Assembly (NCBI GenBank): GCA_010909165.1
Contig: MU008167.1
Span: 434,001-498,000, forward strand
Origin: Anthoceros angustus
Lineage: Eukaryota > Streptophyta > Anthocerotopsida > Anthocerotales > Anthocerotaceae
Length of the DNA stretch: 64,000 nucleotides
Direction: 5' to 3'
Under the pieces are notes generated by a model. The model did no database searches. It was not told where the DNA came from and was given only the letters and a program-made list of their open reading frames with translations. Below are positions 24,777-37,160 of the stretch, piece by piece. A program made the translations under genes and the position numbers. The stretch's first letter is position 1. Every line of letters begins with the position of its first letter.

Positions 24777-26121
24777 AGGGTTAACTTGGATCAAATGTGG
24801 TCAACAGTGAATCTTCCTAACTTCTTGTTCATGATGACACCGGTCTCTGCTGTAACATTGGGGCGCATAAGCAAGACAACTAGGCTATAAGTAAAGACAG
24901 TGAAGATATCACGAGAGATGAAAGAATGAATTGGGTATCAGAGGGGCCTATGATAGACTTCGACCATGCATAGATTGTAGAAGGAATATCACATATTGAT
25001 AGCCTGATGAGATGATTGGACCGCTAATAAAGTGATGAGAATGATGGTTTTCATTTTTATGCGACCATGTATTTTTGGCAAACAGGTCTTCAAAAATTGG
25101 TTTGTTGTTGTACAATGTGTCTACCCATGAATAGCAGCCAATGGTGCTTTTCTCAAGGTATGGCTGAATAAATGGGTGCCAAACAAACAGTGTGGAAGGA
25201 AATGCAAATGGCCAGTCAATATTTTGTCATTGTGAGAGGGAATATGTCTTCCCCCCACACCCCTTCTTTGAACAACATGAGGGGTTTACTATCAGCCATC
25301 CGAAAGAGCATATTGAAAACTTATCATTTGCCACAAGATATTTGTTATAAATTACAAATTACTACAAAAACAGCATCTCATCGTAACAAACATTGTGTCC
25401 ACTCAGGGTTCCAGGTGAATTCGGTTGAAAAAAACCCCAAAAATGCCAAATAAATACACTCAATGCAAAAATGAATAACTTGACCATGTTTTTCGTGCGG
25501 CGAACCCCTAGAGACTTCACTACCGCCAATGGAAACAAGATAAAAGATTCCAGGAAAATGACGAATAGTGTCTAGAGAAAACAAGCTTGTTCCACAAAGC
25601 TCTGTTCACTACAAAGGTCGTAAATATGGAAACCAACTTAAAATATGCGAAATTACAAAAATCAACTTCTACATACGTGGGTGTAGGGAGGAGCTGACAA
25701 AACTCCATTGAAAAGGCCAAAATTTAAATAAACAAAAGCATCGTAGAGTGGAAGTGCGCTCGTATACCGGCGCACTCCTAAAGGTTTACACCAAAATGGC
25801 CCTGATGCAAACAAGATAGATTATGGTGAATTTCAAGAACTAAAAAGAAAGGAGGTGTATTTCTGTGTATCTACACTATCATGTGGAGCATCCATGAACA
25901 CGTCTTTCCTTTCGGAGTCTTGAACGAAATCGATATTGTCCAGATCTACATCATCATCGCCCATCACCAAAGTAGTCGCCTGCGACATTCATCAATGAAA
26001 GGTTTGGATCTTCTGTTGTGTGAGGACGGAGAGTTCCGTTCCTATCCGGTCACTGCCAACAATGCATCTGCAAGGCTACAATCTCGCCGTGCTTCTTGCG
26101 CTTTGTCTCCCTTCTTGCCCA
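24777..26121. other. Intergenic sequence
   Basis: Short open frames on both strands show no family resemblance. A tggtatcagag-like phrase (gggtatcagaggggcc) near 24933 resembles an initiator-tRNA primer-binding site of LTR elements, but no LTR end is visible beside it. Confidence 0.4.
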
Positions 26122-26830
26122 TCAAACTATATACTTGCAACTTCCTTTCAGTGGTGCCGTAAGCACAGATTTCCTATACCAGAACTTCGAGACCCCTCTT
26201 GTGAACTTATTCGTTGTGGTCTCCTCATCTCCGTCTGGAAGTTGCTCCATGTTCTTGACCCTCTGAGGAATGTACATGGGGCACATAGGTTCATTTTCTA
26301 TCCCCATCACATTCCTCCCACGGTTGATAGCAGCTACTAGAAAGCTGTTGGGCCCGGCACAAGCACCTACCACCCAATCCTTCTCATTGGAGAACATATT
26401 GACCAGCTTGCCCATTAGGCTCTAAGGCCTTTGATATGGACAAACCATTTGTTTGTTGGATGAGCGGAAGAGCAGTTTCTTCACGACTGTCCCATGCAAG
26501 ATAACCCTTGGCAGAACCTCTTTGCGATTTGCCTTCGCAAATAAGGTGGCCCTTGACTTGCTCGACATACTGCATACTCCGCTATCAATAGTAATAAATT
26601 CGACAATCTCCACAGCTCTAGAATTTGTGGAATATTTGTTTTCTCCCTCACCAAAGTCTGAATGGCTCCCTTCCTGCATCATGGTTTTATAGCATCTCTC
26701 ACCAAGGCTAGGTCATCCACTCCATGGACTAAAATCACCCTAAAAACATCGGACATTGTGAGCCACTGGAATTGTTGAAGCATGTTCTTCAGATCACTGT
26801 CCGTGAACTCCCTGTCCTAATGTTACTTAA
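26122..26830 (-). pseudogene. Remnant of a DNA-methylase-like protein (transposon-associated?)
   Basis: On the minus strand a reading frame from 26682 to 26122 is interrupted only by one TAG at 26422-26424. After it comes LVNMFSNEKDWVVGACAGPN and then SFLVAAINRGRNVMGIENE. This resembles the region around the SAM-binding motif of N4/N6-type DNA methylases, in which a 'KPxxL...MFS..GDWVxDxFAGSG' segment precedes an (A)xxLGRxxxGIE segment. Upstream in another frame (26830-26700) REFTDSDLKNMLQQF and VFRVILVHGVDDLALV continue the protein. The catalytic (D/N/S)PP(Y/W/F) motif is not seen, the Asp/Phe of the usual motif are replaced, and at least one frameshift plus one stop are present, so it is inactive. 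It lies directly upstream of the Copia gag. Family assignment is tentative. Confidence 0.45.
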
Positions 26831-26879
26831 GAAGCCTTATTGGTAAATCATAAAGAATAGGGTATATGGGCGCCCTGGC

Positions 26880-29800
26880 ATGAAAGCCTTCATCTTCATA
26901 ACACCCCTCTCAGTCGTTGTGAATGGAAGCCATGAACGCACTATATGGGGTCCTGAAGCCAAACATACCTGGGATGCCAAAGACGAGAAGGCTCAAGACA
27001 TCTTGATCAATGGCCTCTCACAACATATGGTTAGGCAAATCGGTGAAGCAAACTCCTCTAAGGAGATGTGGGATCATCTCGCCCAACGATACTATGAGTC
27101 TGATGACTGTACCCGCAACTTCCATAATCTAAAGATGAAAGAATCAGATACAATTGAACATCATATTAGTACTTCCCATCTGGCAAGATCTTACCTTGAA
27201 GCTACATCTGGTACTAAACTTTCTGAGTTGAATTGTTTTGTTGCTCTTTTATTCTCCTTACCATCCCCCTATAGATCTTTTGTAACAACACAGAATGCCA
27301 TGTTAAGGACTGCTCGTAAAAACATGGGCAAGTACGACTCCGAAGGAATCAACATTAATTAGTGTCATTGAGTTGATTGGAGCATTGATCTAGGAGGAGT
27401 CTAGTCATCGATATGAATCTGAATCCAGCAGATAGCAGGTAATGTACACTAGAAGAGGTAGAGGTAGAGGTAGAGGTAGAGGAAGAGGTCGAGGTCGAGG
27501 TCGAGGCCGCGGCAGAGGATCATCTTCTAGATCTACGAATTCTACACAACATACATTTATTGGAGAGAGTCCATCTTTCTCCACACCAGAAGAGGTACCA
27601 GGAAGGGTGGCATTATTTGTACTTGGTGCAGAATCCCCAACCACATGGAAAAGGACCGCGGATAAAAGAAGAATGGCAAGCCTAGGAAAGAGCCTCCACC
27701 TAGCTTATGTCTAGAACATACTATACAAGTTACATTCCATCCAGAAAGTTGCTTCATCACTAATGTTTCCAATAAGGTACATGCCATTTGCACAGACACA
27801 CTAGAAAACGGACTACACAAGTTGTCAATCCAAGTGGGTCCCACACATTCCGTCAATGTAACGTCCCAAGATTCTGTCACACCAACACAAACTATGCTTT
27901 GGCATTGTCGTCTAGGCTATCCACATGATTAAAAATTACTCCAAATATCTAAGCCAAATCTTTATAGAACTCTCTGTCTCTCCAAAATTGAATACCTACC
28001 GTGGTGTGAAGTTTGTGTCTTAACTAAAAGACATTAAGCTTTTTTTTAGAACATCTTTTCATAGAGGGCTACATCACCTCTCGAACTGGTTCATACAGAC
28101 ATTTGTGGTCCTATATCTAAACCCTCCTTTAGTGGTAGTAGATACTTTTTCACCTTCACAAACGACTGCTCTCGCTTCGTCCTTACCTAGATCCTCAAGC
28201 ACAAGAGTGATACTTATCATTTCTTCAAGGATTATATGGCTTGGGCAGAGAGCTTAACAGATAAAAAACTCAAGCCCTTATGTTCTGACATGATGGCATG
28301 TTTACATCACATCCATTTGCTGAGTGTTGTAGAGCTGAAGGCATAGCTCAACAAACTCATTGTTGTACACACTCCTCAGCAAAATGGCGTAGCAAAAAAT
28401 AAGAAGTTACGCCTACAAGAGATTACAGGCTATTTATTATCCCAAGCACACTTACCAAAAGTTTATTGGGCAGAAGCTATTCTGACAGCCACTTATCTCA
28501 TCAATAGATTGCCTACATTTGTTGTTCAAGGCATGACTCCATATGAAGCCTTTACTGGTAAAAAGCCTTTTATCGATCATCTTTGAATTTTTGGATCTCC
28601 TGCTTATATGTTTATTCCTCAAGCACAACGTAAGAAGTTAGATCTCAATGCTGCCAAGTATATTTTTATTGGCCTATACCGAAGGCATCAAAATTTACAA
28701 ATTGTTTGATCCTTTGACCGAAAAGCTTCTTAATGCTCGAAGTGTTACTTTTCACGAGTCTCACCTTTTTTCTCCTTCTATGGGAGCTAAAGACTCTGGC
28801 AATCTTACTCCTCTTCCCAATGAGGATTTTGATTATTCTTTATTTGATGACAGTGATACCATCACTCACTTCCCTGTTCCTGCTTCACATGTTCCTTTGG
28901 TTGAACCTGATGTGCAGGAGGAGGAGGAGTTAGCACCCATTCCACGAGCTGACACACTTCCGTTAAACACAAATGAATCTCAACATCTTGAGGACATCCC
29001 TAACAACCCCGATGAGTTATTTTCTAATGAACCTTGTCCTCCTCAGTATGTTGAAGGACCTCATTCACCCACTCAGGACTCACCTTCCGGGCCAGATGTG
29101 GAAGATGTACAACTTGCTTGCAAACACGACCTACTATTTCAGGCCCTGCAGGATGGAAATAGCCTGCCTTATGATATGCTTTTAGATGATCATGTTCCCT
29201 CTGAGTCATCTTACCTTCAAGCTGTATATAAGACCACAACCGATCCCGAAGAGCCTCTCACTTCAAAACAAGCTTTCACCTCACCTGGAAAAGACCTGTG
29301 GAAAGTAGCTATTGATTCTGAGTGCAATTCCTTAGTTCAAAATTCAACAGAGGAATTGGTTCGATCACCTAAGGGTAGAAAGATTATCACAAGTAAGTGG
29401 GCATTCAAAATAAAAAGAAAGGGGGATGGCTCTATTGAGCGCTACAAAGCATGTTTAGTGGTTAGAGGGTTTACTCAAATTCTAGGTTTAGATTATTTAC
29501 CCTATGGCATATACGCTCCAGTAGCTAAGTTTGCCTCCCTTATGATAATCTTTGCCTTAACTGCCCAACATGACCTTCACCTTCACATGATGGACGTGAA
29601 GACAACTTATTTCTGTGGATATCTTCAAGAAGAAATCTACGTCTAAGGGTTATGAGGTTAAGGGTAAGGAGGACTGGGGATGTAAACTTGTTAAATGCAT
29701 CTATGGTTCCTCATAAGCATGCAATTGGCACTATAATATATTTAAGCAACTTCACAAGACCAGATATCTCCTTTGAAGTCGGCGCTTGCTCACAATTCTT

Positions 29801-30437
29801 GGAGAATTCTGGACCTGAGCATTGGACATAAGTAAAGCACATATTTAGATACCTCAAGGGTACTATGCACATTGGACTGATGTACAGATATATATCCGGC
29901 ATCAACAAGCTAATAGTAACAGCTTATGTCGATGTCGCTTATGCTGGTGATCTCGACACAGGAAAGTCCGTATCAGGTTATGTACTCATACTATGCAGGG
30001 CTCCTATCTCTTGGTCAAGTAAGAAACAACCGACCATTGCCTTGTCAAGTACTGAGTCAGAATACAGAGTACTCACCTCAGTGGCCAAGGATATTGTTTG
30101 GAGTAGATTAGCTTTCGATGAGCTTAATCACCCACAAAATAATCCTACAACACTTCTGCGTGATAGTCAGGGAGCTAGAGCATTAGCTAGAAACCCTGTT
30201 TTTCATTCCAGAACTAAGCAGATAGCAGTTGAGTACCATTACATAAGAGAGCTCCTAGAATATAAGACAATAGATATCAACTACATACAAACTCAAAAGA
30301 ACCCAGCATATTTGTTAACAAAATCTCTTGGTCGGGACCTACACAATAAGTACATGAAAGTCCTAGGTCTACTAGATATAAAGTCTAAACCTTCCTTAGT
30401 TAGTGCACTAACATCAGTAGTTTATGGGCATATCTAA
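26880..30437 (+). mobile_element. Degenerate Ty1/Copia retrotransposon (gag, integrase, RT fragment, RNase H)
   Basis: Domains appear in Copia order on the plus strand. Gag (UBN2 type) lies at 26880-27362 with TWDAKDEKAQDILINGLS and SSKEMWDHLAQRYYE. An Arg-Gly tract follows at 27445-27520, encoded by a 6-bp agaggt/cgaggt repeat. The integrase runs over 27890-28640 with WHCRLGYPH, ELVHTDICGPI, YFFTFTNDCSRF and HTPQQNGVAKNKKLRLQE, broken by several stops. A connector and the start of the reverse transcriptase (28648-29646) show ITSKWAFKIKRKGDGSIERY and APVAKFASLMIIFALTA. RNase H is at 29870-30400 with SVSGYVLILCRAPISWSSKK and ALSSTESEYRVLTSVAKDIV. The segment that should carry the YVDD catalytic box is missing between 29646 and 29700. 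No LTR pair could be identified. The element is inactive. Confidence 0.92.
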
Positions 30438-31289
30438 GTTAACTTCATTATCTTAGCCCCAAACTTTGTCTATGAAGTATTTCTTCTAACTCCAAGTACT
30501 CTCATAGTGCACCATGTCTTCCATATCTAGTGCCCATGCAAACCCTAAGTGAATAGAATAGATTAGTTATTATAAATATTATATAAATATTTAATGATTA
30601 AACTTATGGCACTTAGGACACTCACGGTACATATGCTTGGTATGCCCCTCATACTCCTTACATGGCTCATAACCTAACTACACCTTGTGGATCCGAGTTT
30701 TAGAGTAGACATAACTTTCAGGAACATTGAAGTCCCTCTTTCCACCTAGGCAAATCAAGTAAGCTGCGTTTGTCAATCACTAGCTAGCAGGTGCTGCTTA
30801 GGAATTCAATATCCCACCTTAGTGGAAGCCATCCAAGGTACACAGACCCTCATATTATAGGTTCCTACACTCTTGTCATTTTCTGCCATTAAATAATTCA
30901 GTTAGCAAGAAAAAAAGCAAATAAGGGTTTTCATATCAAATTTTAAGTTATCAACTTACCGTTAGTGTGGTTTGCTCCATCCACCTTAGCTTTGCCATTT
31001 TCATTGCTCTTGACTGGGACGAACCCCAGCCACTCATGTCCCATATCTACACAACCCACAAACCGTAAGCCTACCTTTTCACCTTGGTTCCTATGCTCAT
31101 TTTGGCCACAAACATACACGTACCATTTACCAGCTCCTGCAACATCCTACAAGCTTCAAGGTTGGAATAAATATTAGTTTTCAAGCAACTAGCCCTCCAG
31201 CCAAGACTCCCTTCACACATAGTAGTCTCCTCTTCGCTCATTGGTTCAGGGATGCTATGTTCAGGAATGGTCCCAATCCTGGTTTTTAA
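30438..31289. other. Intergenic sequence downstream of Copia element
   Basis: AT-rich, no recognisable gene. It may include the remains of the 3' LTR, but no matching copy on the 5' side was found by eye. Confidence 0.4.
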
Positions 31290-32110
31290 AACATGGGCAC
31301 TATCTTTAGCGGTTCCTCATCTATTGTGAGAGCCTTGGGCATTTCAGCACCTGTTTTTGTGCAGCTAGGTTTTAGAAAAGTGAGTTCAGGACAAGGGACT
31401 ATTTTTTTTTTTTTCCAACAACGTGCATCCACTCACCTTCAGCTGGCATCATCTCATCTCCATCTAGTTCGAAATCATCATAGCCAGGTGGCTTCTCTTC
31501 CTCGATCTCTAGACCATCAGATGGAGAATGAGAGCTCCATGATGGCCGTTGCATCGCATGCATTAGATTGGGCATTGCTAGATGAAGACTGGCCTTTGGC
31601 AATCTCCACAAGGTGATCAAATGCTGCCACTTCTTCAGATATTGGACGCATGGGGGCATTAACGGCGCGTCAAATGTGTGGTTGTCTCCCCCGGGATGCT
31701 AGCAAGAAGGGCATCCATGGTGATGGGCGCAAGCGTAATTGCAGGAATCTCCAAGTTTCCATTTTCCTAGCAGATAGCGGCAGTGGACATGGGCGCGAGA
31801 CCCCTCTCTTCCTCTCCTTCTCCCCTTTTCTTAGTCACATGTGCAGATCTCTCCACTGGGCTGCAGCAATCGGACTTGGTGGGCGGCTTCAGCAATAATT
31901 GGATGGGCAATGACGGCCTCTTGTTGCCTGTGCATGGGTGTGCTCTGTGGCGGTGGTGTGTGCAGTGGTGGTAGCTCGGCAGCTTGTGGAGGTGAGTAGA
32001 CCTCCTCAACGCCATAGCCTGTCCCTAGAAGCTCTTTGCCATCCTCTCCGATGATTTGCATATGGATGGTGATAGGTTCTTCCCTCCCCACTCCTTCCCC
32101 CATAACCATA
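31290..32110 (-). pseudogene. Unrecognised coding-like fragment, possibly non-LTR element ORF1
   Basis: Two minus-strand frames look protein-like. 32109-31831 is Pro/His-rich and begins MVMGEGVGREEPITIHMQII. 31659-31399 ends in an acidic segment followed by EWMHVVGKKKK and a stop, a composition often seen at the end of plant LINE ORF1 proteins. A frame change separates them. No zinc knuckle is visible. The element assignment is a guess; the strand is fairly likely. Confidence 0.25.
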
Positions 32111-34344
32111 TGTCTGTATTTCAGATAATGGGGGGATTTTCCATATTTATGGGATTTTCTCGTATTTAGTCCTATTTTCTTATTTTTAATGGTTTATTAA
32201 TAACTTAAATCCACTTAATGCGACTTAAGTTGGGTTTTCTATTTAGCTTTATAAAGCTCAGTTGCTCCTCTCCACTGCAACCCTCGGGGTTGCCTTTGGT
32301 TGTCCCCTCTTAGATGAGCTCTTCCCATCGTTTTTTCACCTCAATAAAATATGTCTAAAATTTTTAGCTTCATAACTTCTTTTCTAGTGAGAGTTTAGCT
32401 GCAATATTACGATTGTTTTCTAGATTATTCTCCCCCCTATGTCACATGAGTGGGAGTGATGAAATGCTTTATTAATTAGGCACTATTTTAGGGCACATAT
32501 AATCCTAGAATTAATGATTAATTAATTCCTAGGGAAATAAGTAGTTTCTTAAGTAGTTACTTGTAGTTAGTTGTTATATTGGTAACAACAACCTATAACC
32601 ATCTCTACTTTATAAACACTTGCACTTCAATCATTTCAAGTAATTCTACAATATCCTTGAGCAAGTGTGTGTGATTTTCATCACAGATGATATCACGTCT
32701 TAAGGTCATTGTTGAATGCATTGAGAAGGACCTAAGGTGGTTGAGACAACACAGCTGGAAGCACACATACATGTGAACAACACTAGAAAGTTTCAAGTGA
32801 GCATTTGACTGCTAGAAAGACTGAAGGAGTTCATCAATATTCCAGACAATATCTCAAATGGTGCCATGCACAAAACAACTCTTAGTTAGGTTGCGAAAGT
32901 ACAGAATCCACATTGGCAGTTTGAAGGGATCGTAATCTAAATGCTTCTTATGACTACGGCTGAGGCAAACACCCTTTGCAAGATGCCCAATCGTAGACTA
33001 TCTATGTTTCTAGGAGTGCAACAACGTTGTTTCTGTTATCTTGGGCAGCTCAATTGGCTCTCTTGGAACACTCTTTTGCCCTACCACTTTTCCTCAAGAC
33101 AAGGCTTTGTCCCGAAAGATGGTTGAATAAGGGGTTTGCCCTCCCCATAATAAGGCGTGTGACGAAATCAATAAGCATTTTGAATTCCACCCAGCCAGAT
33201 CAATCGCTTGACAACTAAAGGCGATTCCAAAACATTGTACATGTGTGGCTTTGGAACAAAGACTTCTTTGTGTGGGTTAGTACCAAGCACACAAGCAATT
33301 TTGTCTTCTCCAATGGAGCTGGTTGCGACGTCGTATGACCATCAGCTTCATAACCACTCTAGACAGTAACAACGCCATACAGTCAAGGCTTTTCTCCGAC
33401 ATTTTGGCGGAAGCCGTCCTTCTTCAATCAGAAGCCTAGAAAGTAGTGTACTGCTCATCAAGAGAGGCAGATTGGTTGTTGGTCTCCTCGAATATTGCAA
33501 AAGCTAAAGAATTTTCCAGCACATGGAGAACTGGATGCACTAGCGAGAGCATAGGCTTTTAATGTCCGAAGGTTCATGTCTAGAAGCTTTCCAATATCAC
33601 ACCACCTCACTCTCAACTTGAAGAGCAGGTTTGAGGAGGCAGAATGCCATGCATTTTGCACAATCATGTCGAGAAGGATGCTCTTGGGAACCTCATTGAC
33701 CACCTTTTGGTGTGGAGGTCTCCTTCGTGCGGGACTATACAGCACGAGACCATCTTTCTTTTCCGTAAACCAAAGAGTGAAATTGTCATCGCCGAGAGCA
33801 GAACTCCAAGCTCAAATAGAATTGTTTCATCAGCATCCGCTGGAGTTCATGAACAAGAGAGGTCTCCCCCGCCACCCTCCCCTGACCTGTCTCAAAATAG
33901 TCTAAACCCAACTCACATTTCATATTGGTGTTCACACCCTCTTGCGGAACGTGGTGCCCCGAACTGGAACGCTTGAGTGCGTCATCACCCGCCCATGGCT
34001 TTCTTTTAAGACATTGGAGTTTTGCAACATTTAGAATTATGCACTATATGTATGAGAGTGACTCGCATTTTCTTCTTTCTTGGTCCATGACCACGAAGAT
34101 CATAAACAAACAAAAAAAATATTTGAAGTCCACTAAGGACGAAAGATCACGAGACCTATAGACTACGGGTAAATTTTTAATAAGATTTCATTCACATTTA
34201 ATTTTAGCCATGCTAAAGATCGAGCGATTGAAATTGATTGCGAAAAATTCCTTGACTTGGCAAAGGTGTAGGTACCTAAAGAAACTCTACTCAACTCAAG
34301 AAGGGAGTCCGGAATGGATGGCACCTCAAAGGCCGAGCGGCAAG
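32111..34344. other. Intergenic sequence with an unrecognised minus-strand ORF
   Basis: Mostly AT-rich. At 33745-33458 the minus strand encodes VVNEVPKSILLDMIVQNAWH followed by SASSNLLFKLRVRWCDIGKL, which looks protein-like but which I do not recognise; it could be a transposon relic. The plus-strand frames across 32940-34160 are broken and featureless. Confidence 0.35.
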
Positions 34345-35285
34345 TCATGATGCAAGCCAGGAATTTCCTGGGCTGTCCGATGGGGGAACACGGGAAATCC
34401 ATGGCCCCATGATTGCTATGGCCATGTCCGGCGCACCTGGCCCAATTGCGGGTATCGCCAGTATCGCCGCGGAGGCGGAATCGCGATTCGCAATTCGCGG
34501 CGGAGGAAGACGGCTGCGTCGTTTGCCCAGGCAGAGAGCGGCATAAGCAAGCGGGATCCTGCAGCGCAGGTTGTGTGGTGGCCTCAATCTCCAGACGCGA
34601 GCGTGGCGGATTTGCAGGCTGGCCACGGATCTGGACGCGGCTGCCAGCGGCGAGCAGATTGATGTGCGCCTCGCTCTCGGCTGCGGGAGCTGCCGATGCG
34701 GGAAGACGCAGTGCAGTCGTGTCGTGTTGCTGTTGCGGCCCCGCCAGAGGCCCACGTTTTGCTTAAGACGCTAGGAGCGGATGTGCGCGCTGCCCAGGAG
34801 CACAGGATCTCCCTCTGCCCATCTCCGGCCGAGGCCGGAGGAAGCTGCTCCCGGTAGCTCGGATTCGGGAGGGAGGGCCTGTCGGTGGTTGGAGCCGGTA
34901 GGTGAGTAGGTGGGCGCTCCCAGAGCAGCCGGGCAGGGTTGCACGGCGGGGAATGGAGGAGGAGGAGGTGAGGAAGTGAAGGGCTTGGTGCCGAGGGTTT
35001 GTTGGGCGATAGGGTGATTTGTTGGGCGATAGGGTGATTGTGTGGAGGAGGAGGAGCGGTTGATGCGGTAAGGGGGAGAAGGATGTAGACTTGCATTTTT
35101 TGGGATGGGGATGAGGGCTGGGGTAAATGGTGTTTGGATGTGTGGACTGGGGAGGTGAGCTAACTTGTGGAGGTGGGTCAGTTGCAGGGGCCGGATTCGT
35201 GTGGACGGAGGGGTTTGTCCGCTCTGGTTGAGGGGAGGAGAAGATTTTGGGGTCACTGACTGTCTTTTTGGTGAGTGGAAGAGAG
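34345..35285 (+). promoter_or_regulatory. GC-rich upstream/leader region of the F-box/kelch gene
   Basis: GC-rich, purine-rich plus strand with many overlapping short frames. A 20-bp phrase tgttgggcgatagggtgatt is tandemly duplicated near 35002-35041. No TATA box can be assigned. The position and composition match a leader of the gene starting at 35286. Confidence 0.4.
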
Positions 35286-36671
35286 ATGGGGGCATTTCTT
35301 AGCCTCGCCAGGAGGGTTCCTGATGAGGGTCCGAGTGACATGCCACAGCCGGAATCGAGTAAGCGGCAGCGGTTGTCGGCAGGGTATCTGAGTTCTGAGC
35401 AAGCTCAACTGATCCCTGGGTTGCCGGATGAGCTGTCGCTGCATATATTGGCTCGGGTGCCTCGTGGGTGTCATAGCGTGTTGAGGTCAGTTTGCAGAGG
35501 CTGGCATGAAGTGCTGGCCACCAGTGAGATCTTCCAGCTGAGGAAGGAGCTCGGGCTGACGGAAGAGTGGTTGTATATTTTGATGAAAGATGAGGAGGAG
35601 CGGCTTGTGTGGCATGTGCTTGATCCTGTGGAGGGGAAGTGGTGCCGGCTGCCACCCATGCCGGAGATCAGCCATGAGCATGACATGCATCAAGTGTCGG
35701 GGTGGGGGTGGCTGAACTCCATCGGGTCGTCGGGTTTGAGGATTTCGGGCTTGTTCAGAGGATGGTTCGGGCGGAGGGACTCGCTAGATAGGACTCCTTT
35801 TTGTGGTTGCTCGGCGGGTGCTGCTAATGGCTGCCTGTATGTTTTGGGAGGGTTTTCCAGGGCATGTGCGATGCGTTGTGTCTGGCGGTATGACCCTCTT
35901 GGTAATCAGTGGAGTGAAGCAGCCCCGATGCTTACCCCGAGGGCTTACTGCAAAACTGGCCTGCTGGGTAACAAGCTCTATGCTGTGGGTGGTGTCAACC
36001 GTGGAGGGCGAGGTGGTTTGACACCCCTTCAGTCTGCTGAGGTCTTTGAGCCGGAAACTAACACCTGGACCCCAATCCCTAACATGCCATTTGCGCGGGC
36101 TCAGGTCTTGCCCACAGCATTCCTTGCAGACATGTTGAAGCCTATTGCAACAGGAATGGCAGCTTTCAAGGGGAAGTTATGTGTGCCTCAGAGCTTGTAC
36201 TCATGGCCTTTCTTTGTGGATGTAGGGGGTGAAGTCTATGATCCAGTGTCAGAATTGTGGTTAGAGATGCCCCAAGGAATGGGGGAGGGCTGGCCTGCTC
36301 GGCAAGCAGGAACCAAGTTGAGTGTGGTGGTGAATGGCCAGCTCTATGCCCTTAATCCCACAAGTTCCATGGATGGTAGCAAGATCAAGATGTACGACTC
36401 TGAGCAGGATGTCTGGAAGGTGGTGCTGAAGAAAGTTCCTATTCTTTTGGAATTGACTGATGCGGAGTCCCCATACTTACTGGCTGGTTTCAGGGAGAAG
36501 CTTCATGTGATAACCAAAGATATACATGACAACATTGCAGTCCTTCGAGCAGAACTTGGCAACCCTCCTCCAGGTGGGAACTCTGAATCTGACGTCGAAG
36601 GCTGGAAAAGTATTGCAAGCAAGAACTTCGGTTCTGTGGAGCTGGTCACTTGTCAGGTTCTCGATTTGTGA
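35286..36671 (+). CDS. F-box/kelch-repeat protein (At1g22040-like), single exon
   Basis: The start is taken at MGAFLSLARRV (35286) rather than the in-frame Met 39 bases upstream, because relatives begin MGxxLS; the product is 461 residues. Near residues 40-90, LIPGLPDELSLHILARVPRG and then RSVCRGWHEVLATSEIFQLR form the F-box that binds SKP1. Kelch-type blades follow: ANGCLYVLGGFSRACAMRCV, the YDPLGNQWSEAAPM type, GNKLYAVGGVNRGGRGGL, EVFEPETNTWTPIPNMPFAR and later NGQLYALNP. The C-terminus ends CQVLDL. It should act as a substrate receptor of an SCF ubiquitin ligase, with the kelch propeller holding an unknown target. The gene is intact and intronless in its coding part. Confidence 0.93.
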   Translation: MGAFLSLARRVPDEGPSDMPQPESSKRQRLSAGYLSSEQAQLIPGLPDELSLHILARVPRGCHSVLRSVCRGWHEVLATSEIFQLRKELGLTEEWLYILMKDEEERLVWHVLDPVEGKWCRLPPMPEISHEHDMHQVSGWGWLNSIGSSGLRISGLFRGWFGRRDSLDRTPFCGCSAGAANGCLYVLGGFSRACAMRCVWRYDPLGNQWSEAAPMLTPRAYCKTGLLGNKLYAVGGVNRGGRGGLTPLQSAEVFEPETNTWTPIPNMPFARAQVLPTAFLADMLKPIATGMAAFKGKLCVPQSLYSWPFFVDVGGEVYDPVSELWLEMPQGMGEGWPARQAGTKLSVVVNGQLYALNPTSSMDGSKIKMYDSEQDVWKVVLKKVPILLELTDAESPYLLAGFREKLHVITKDIHDNIAVLRAELGNPPPGGNSESDVEGWKSIASKNFGSVELVTCQVLDL

Positions 36672-37160
36672 CACACCCGCCATCCATGATCGGTGACACT
36701 TCCTTCATTATCTTTGACAGGTCCTTCATGATCCGTGACAGCCCGTCCATGTGTGACAGGTCTGGCCGACGTGATTTGTCGCTTGTCACATTTGTATTAT
36801 TTTGTAATAGCTCATCCTTCAAGCCCCCTAGTTCAGCCGATCTTCTCCATCGTGAATCAAGCATCTAGAATGGAGTGTCCAATATGGATTTGACCGGAAT
36901 AATTAGTTTCTATAGAACAATTACCTATGTTGACAATGACCACTGTTAAGACAGTAATACCCTCTAATACAACAAGAAACAATGCCCATGACTCACAGGA
37001 AATAAAGGCCAAGCATTATTCTCACTTCTGTCGCGGGCAGCCTAAGACAATGCTGATCTAATGATCCAAGAAATCTCAGCTCACTGATTTCTGCCGCAAA
37101 AAACAAGCTATCTCACATACCTACCTAGTAATTTTATAAAAGATAAATAAAAATCTCTAG
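36672..37160. other. 3' flank of the F-box/kelch gene
   Basis: Contains a few short degenerate repeats of the type tccatgat.cgtgacag at 36680-36760, probably in the 3' untranslated region, then AT-rich intergenic DNA. Confidence 0.4.

Noticed and set aside
24930-24950. Primer-binding-site-like phrase gggtatcagagggg suggesting an LTR edge
   Set aside because: No LTR pair was found, the Copia gag is almost 2 kb away, and the preceding stretch back to the foldback element is too short for an LTR. Likely chance.
34345-35341. Minus-strand frames of 136-192 codons upstream of the F-box gene
   Set aside because: Pro/Ser-rich translations of a purine-rich leader; mutually overlapping in different frames and without conserved motifs.
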